In this document: in pieces, positions 61,501 through 64,000 of the stretch
Numbering within the stretch: position 1 is the stretch's first letter
How the letters are laid out: every line of letters starts with the position of its first letter
Assembly: GCA_036417435.1 (NCBI GenBank)
Contig: CM070910.1
Location: 68,418,784-68,482,783 of the forward strand
From: Inia geoffrensis
Taxonomy: Eukaryota > Chordata > Mammalia > Artiodactyla > Iniidae
Length of the DNA: 64,000 bases
Direction: 5' to 3'
Made by a program: the position numbers and the translations under genes
The notes under the pieces: model-generated
Told to the model about the DNA's origin: nothing
Database searches by the model: none
The model's input: the letters and a program-made list of their open reading frames with translations, nothing else

Positions 61501-62207
61501 TCAAAGAGACTACAGCATAGGAAAAAAGTGTTTTAAATTATTCTAGAACATAGTAAAAAGAGAAAATCTTTTACTTTCGTGGCTATGGACTTATTATAAA
61601 GGAATGAAGATTGAAAGCTTTGAGTAATGGGTAATATTCACTAATGCAGACTTATACCATGACGTAAATATGAGCAAAACACTTGGGTAGAAAAATATAG
61701 AATCCCCTGAAGGAGAGGAAAGTATGTCAATTCAACGAGGGCATTATGGGGGACGGGGCCATATTATGAGAAAGGTACTCAGGAAGGAAAAACTGCTAAG
61801 TGTTCTCATTACTAATATTTTTTAGATATACGAGTCAAATTGCATTCTAACAGATTTTTATAAATTTGAGGAAAAAATGCAAAAACCCTAGTCATCGGAT
61901 CTCTTATTTCAAACAGAAGTCCATATAATGACAAATTTAGTATAACAAGTTTCGCTAAGAAAGACAAACCATTGGAGTTGATAGGAAAGACATTTTATCT
62001 GTAGCAAATTTAAGAACATAATGCACACTATTTTCCCCCAAGGCTTGTGCTTAAACATGAGTGAACATAAAATCAAATATATAATATTTCAGTGGAAGTT
62101 TCTGTCCATTTATTTGCCCTGAGAGATTCATTTAGGTAACACATGTCCTTCAGGATGATCACAGATAAACCTCTTTAGACTTACTGAATATAAATGTTTT
62201 TGTTTTT

Positions 62208-62432
62208 TGTTTTTTGGGTTTTTTTTGCGGTACGCGGACCTCTCACTGCTGTGGGCTCTCCCGTTGCGGAGCACAGGCTCTGGACGCGCAGGCTCAGCAG
62301 CCACAGGCTGGGCTCATGGGCCTGGCTCACGGGCCCAGCCACGGGCCCATGGGATCTTCCCAGACCGCGGCACGAACCGGTGTCCCCTGCATCAGCAGGC
62401 GGACTCTCAACCACTGTGCACCAGGGAAGCCC
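62208..62432 (-). mobile_element. CHR SINE, short form with internal duplication
   Basis: Reverse-strand copy. The middle has a partial duplication around the GGGCCCGTGAGCC segment (62305-62352), which makes it longer than its relatives. It adjoins an antisense L1M fragment. Confidence 0.87.
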
Positions 62433-62434
62433 TA

Positions 62435-63043
62435 TTGTTTGTGCTTTTGATGTCACATCTAACAATTCACCACCAAATCCAAGATCATGAAAATTTACCC
62501 CTGTGTTTTCTTGTAGGAGTTTTATGGTTTTAGCTGTTATATTTAGGGCATTGGTCCATTTTTAGTTAGTGTTTGTATATGATGGGAGATAGGGTTCCAA
62601 ACATCATTCTTTTACTTGTGGAAATCCAGCTGTTCCAGCATCATTTGTTGAAGAGAGTATTCTCTCACCGTTGAATGGACTTGGCATCCTTGTAAAAAAA
62701 AATCAATTGACTATTGGCTATCAATGTATGAGTTTATTTCTGTACTCTCAGTTTTATTCCATTGGTTTAAATGTCTGTCCTTATGTCAACACCTCCGTTT
62801 TGATTACTGTAGCTTTATAGTAAGTTTTGAAATTGGAAAGTGTGAGTCCTATAACTTTGTGTTGTTCTTTCTTCAAGATTGTTTTGGCTCTTCAGGGTCT
62901 CTTGTAACTGCATACGAATTTGAGGATTGGCTTTCCTATTTCTGTTAAAAAGAAAAAGTTGTTGGAATTTTGATAGGGATTGCATTGAATCTATAGATTG
63001 CTTTGAGTAGTATTGACAATTTAGCAATATTAATTCTCCTTAC
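62435..63043 (-). mobile_element. old antisense L1M ORF2, left part, split by an LTR
   Basis: ccagcatcatttgttgaaga, ccattggtttaaatgtctgt and gattgcattgaatctataga are L1 ORF2 in reverse. The same reading resumes at 63961. Confidence 0.78.
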
Positions 63044-63960
63044 TGGGTGTTCTGAGACCCGTTCCAGTGTGCAAGGGGTTTTCCGCACCAACAAGCACTT
63101 CTCTGACACCAGCTGGGTGTCCTACAATTCAATTCAATTCTGACACTGTCTACCCAGTGATAGCGTCAGATTCAACAGGTTGAGGGCTCTTCAAAACTGT
63201 ACTGCTTCCAGTTTCCCCACCCTCCCCCACCCCTTGACTTCAGATGCCAGTTGCAAGTTCATGTTATTACCTGTGCTTCTAGTTGACTAGCTGTAGATTG
63301 GAGGTTCCAAGGACCCTCTCCTTGGCCTTCAGACACCCGGTAAATTCCAGGTTGTTACCCGTACTTCTTACCACCTGACTATAAATCAGAAGTTCCCATG
63401 ACCCCCTTGTCAGGTTCAATTAGTTTGCGAGGGTGGCTCACAGTACACAAAAATATATTACTTACTAGATTACTGGTTTATTATAAAAGGATGTAATTCA
63501 GGAATAGCCAGAGGAAATAGATGCATAAGGCAAGGCATGGGGGAGGGGCGTGGAACGTCTGTGCCCTTTCGAGGCACCCCCTTTTCCTGAATATCCATGT
63601 GTTCACCAACCCAGAAACTTTCTGACCCCCATTTTTCTTTTTTGGTTTTTATGGAGCCTTGATTACACAGGCATGATTGATGAAACCATTGGCCACTGGC
63701 AATTGATCCAACTTCTAGCCCCCCTCCCCCACCAGAGGTCAGAGGGGTGGGACTGAAAGTTCCAACCCTCTGATCACTTGGTTGGCTCCTGGCAACTAGC
63801 CCCCATCCCTAGGTGCTACCTCAAATCACCTCATTAACATAATAAAAGGCCCTTACCACTGTCTTCACTTTGGAAATTCCAAGGGTTTTAGGAGCTCTGT
63901 GCCAGAAGTGGGGATGAAGACCAAATGTGTATTTATTATAAAGCACAATATCACTTTTCC
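63044..63960. mobile_element. solo LTR of an ERV-L-type element (MER21-like), decayed
   Basis: About 0.9 kb with ttattataaaaggatgtaat, ctcattaacataataaaagg and ccaagggttttaggagctct, which I recognise as an ancient ERV-class LTR, tentatively MER21-like. No internal viral genes are present. It interrupts the L1M on both sides. The frame at 63550-63756 is not a gene. Confidence 0.55.
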
Positions 63961-64000
63961 TATCTATGAATATGGGATGTCTTTCCATTTTTAGGTCTTT
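63961..64000 (-). mobile_element. old antisense L1M ORF2, right part (runs out of window)
   Basis: atgaatatgggatgtctttc is the L1 ORF2 segment expected directly after the piece that ends at 63043. Confidence 0.65.

Larger units (their letters stand above)
47641..64000 (+). other. RNGTT: RNGTT intron downstream of exon 4, 5' part
   Basis: Starts with gtaagt and continues past the window end, so it is at least 16.4 kb. It contains MER20, MER5A, four CHR SINEs, L2-like and L1M fragments and an LTR. The stretches 49000-49849, 50055-52750, 53431-57430, 57531-58369, 58582-59296, 59507-60354 and 61500-62204 show nothing I can name, apart from the short items listed separately. Confidence 0.85.

Noticed and set aside
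63550..63756. 68-codon frame near the right end
   Set aside because: It lies inside the decayed LTR and matches no protein I recognise.
1..64000. Search for CRISPR arrays, operons, phage or bacterial systems
   Set aside because: Spliced vertebrate exons, mammalian retroelements and intron composition throughout; no such structure is present.

Overview
This is mammalian nuclear DNA, most likely from a whale or dolphin. It is AT-rich and consists mostly of introns. It carries 17 copies of a tRNA-derived SINE of the CHR type and L1 elements of the artiodactyl/cetacean kind. CHR SINEs occur in cetaceans, hippos and ruminants. The Bov-tA and BovB repeats that crowd ruminant genomes are not visible, which favours a cetacean. 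There are no bacterial-style genes, CRISPR arrays or operons.

The only host gene I can support is RNGTT, the mRNA 5'-capping enzyme, on the + strand. Four consecutive internal coding exons of its guanylyltransferase domain lie at 3624-3759, 13683-13754, 24682-24846 and 47572-47640. They correspond to about residues 299-446 of the human protein by my count. They carry Arg315, Asp343 and Glu345 and nucleotidyltransferase motifs III, IIIa and IV. The catalytic lysine (Lys294, motif I) lies in an exon upstream of the window. Motif V and the C-terminal OB-fold lie downstream. All three complete introns are phase 0, so exons 2, 3 and 4 can each be skipped without changing frame. Exon 4 is exactly 69 nt and carries motif IV.

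Layout. 1-3.6 kb: upstream intron with a cluster of four SINEs, two of them in a close inverted pair. 3.8-13.7 kb: intron with a MIR, a decayed L1M cut by a younger L1 tail, SINEs and L2-like remnants. 13.8-24.7 kb: intron holding a nearly full-length but broken antisense L1 (16.1-22.0 kb). 24.8-47.6 kb: intron holding a second nearly full-length antisense L1 (28.1-35.6 kb), inserted into an older L1M and itself hit by a SINE, so three layers deep. 47.6-64 kb: start of a further intron with MER20 and MER5A DNA transposons, more SINEs, a sense L1M fragment, and an antisense L1M split by an ERV-L-type LTR.

I found no new multi-gene system. The observations most worth checking are the skippable motif-IV exon with a UG-rich tract just past its donor, the unusual residues in exon 3, an exon-like cassette at 57433-57530, the nested repeats with readable target-site duplications, and two L1s with similar ORFs but different ends.
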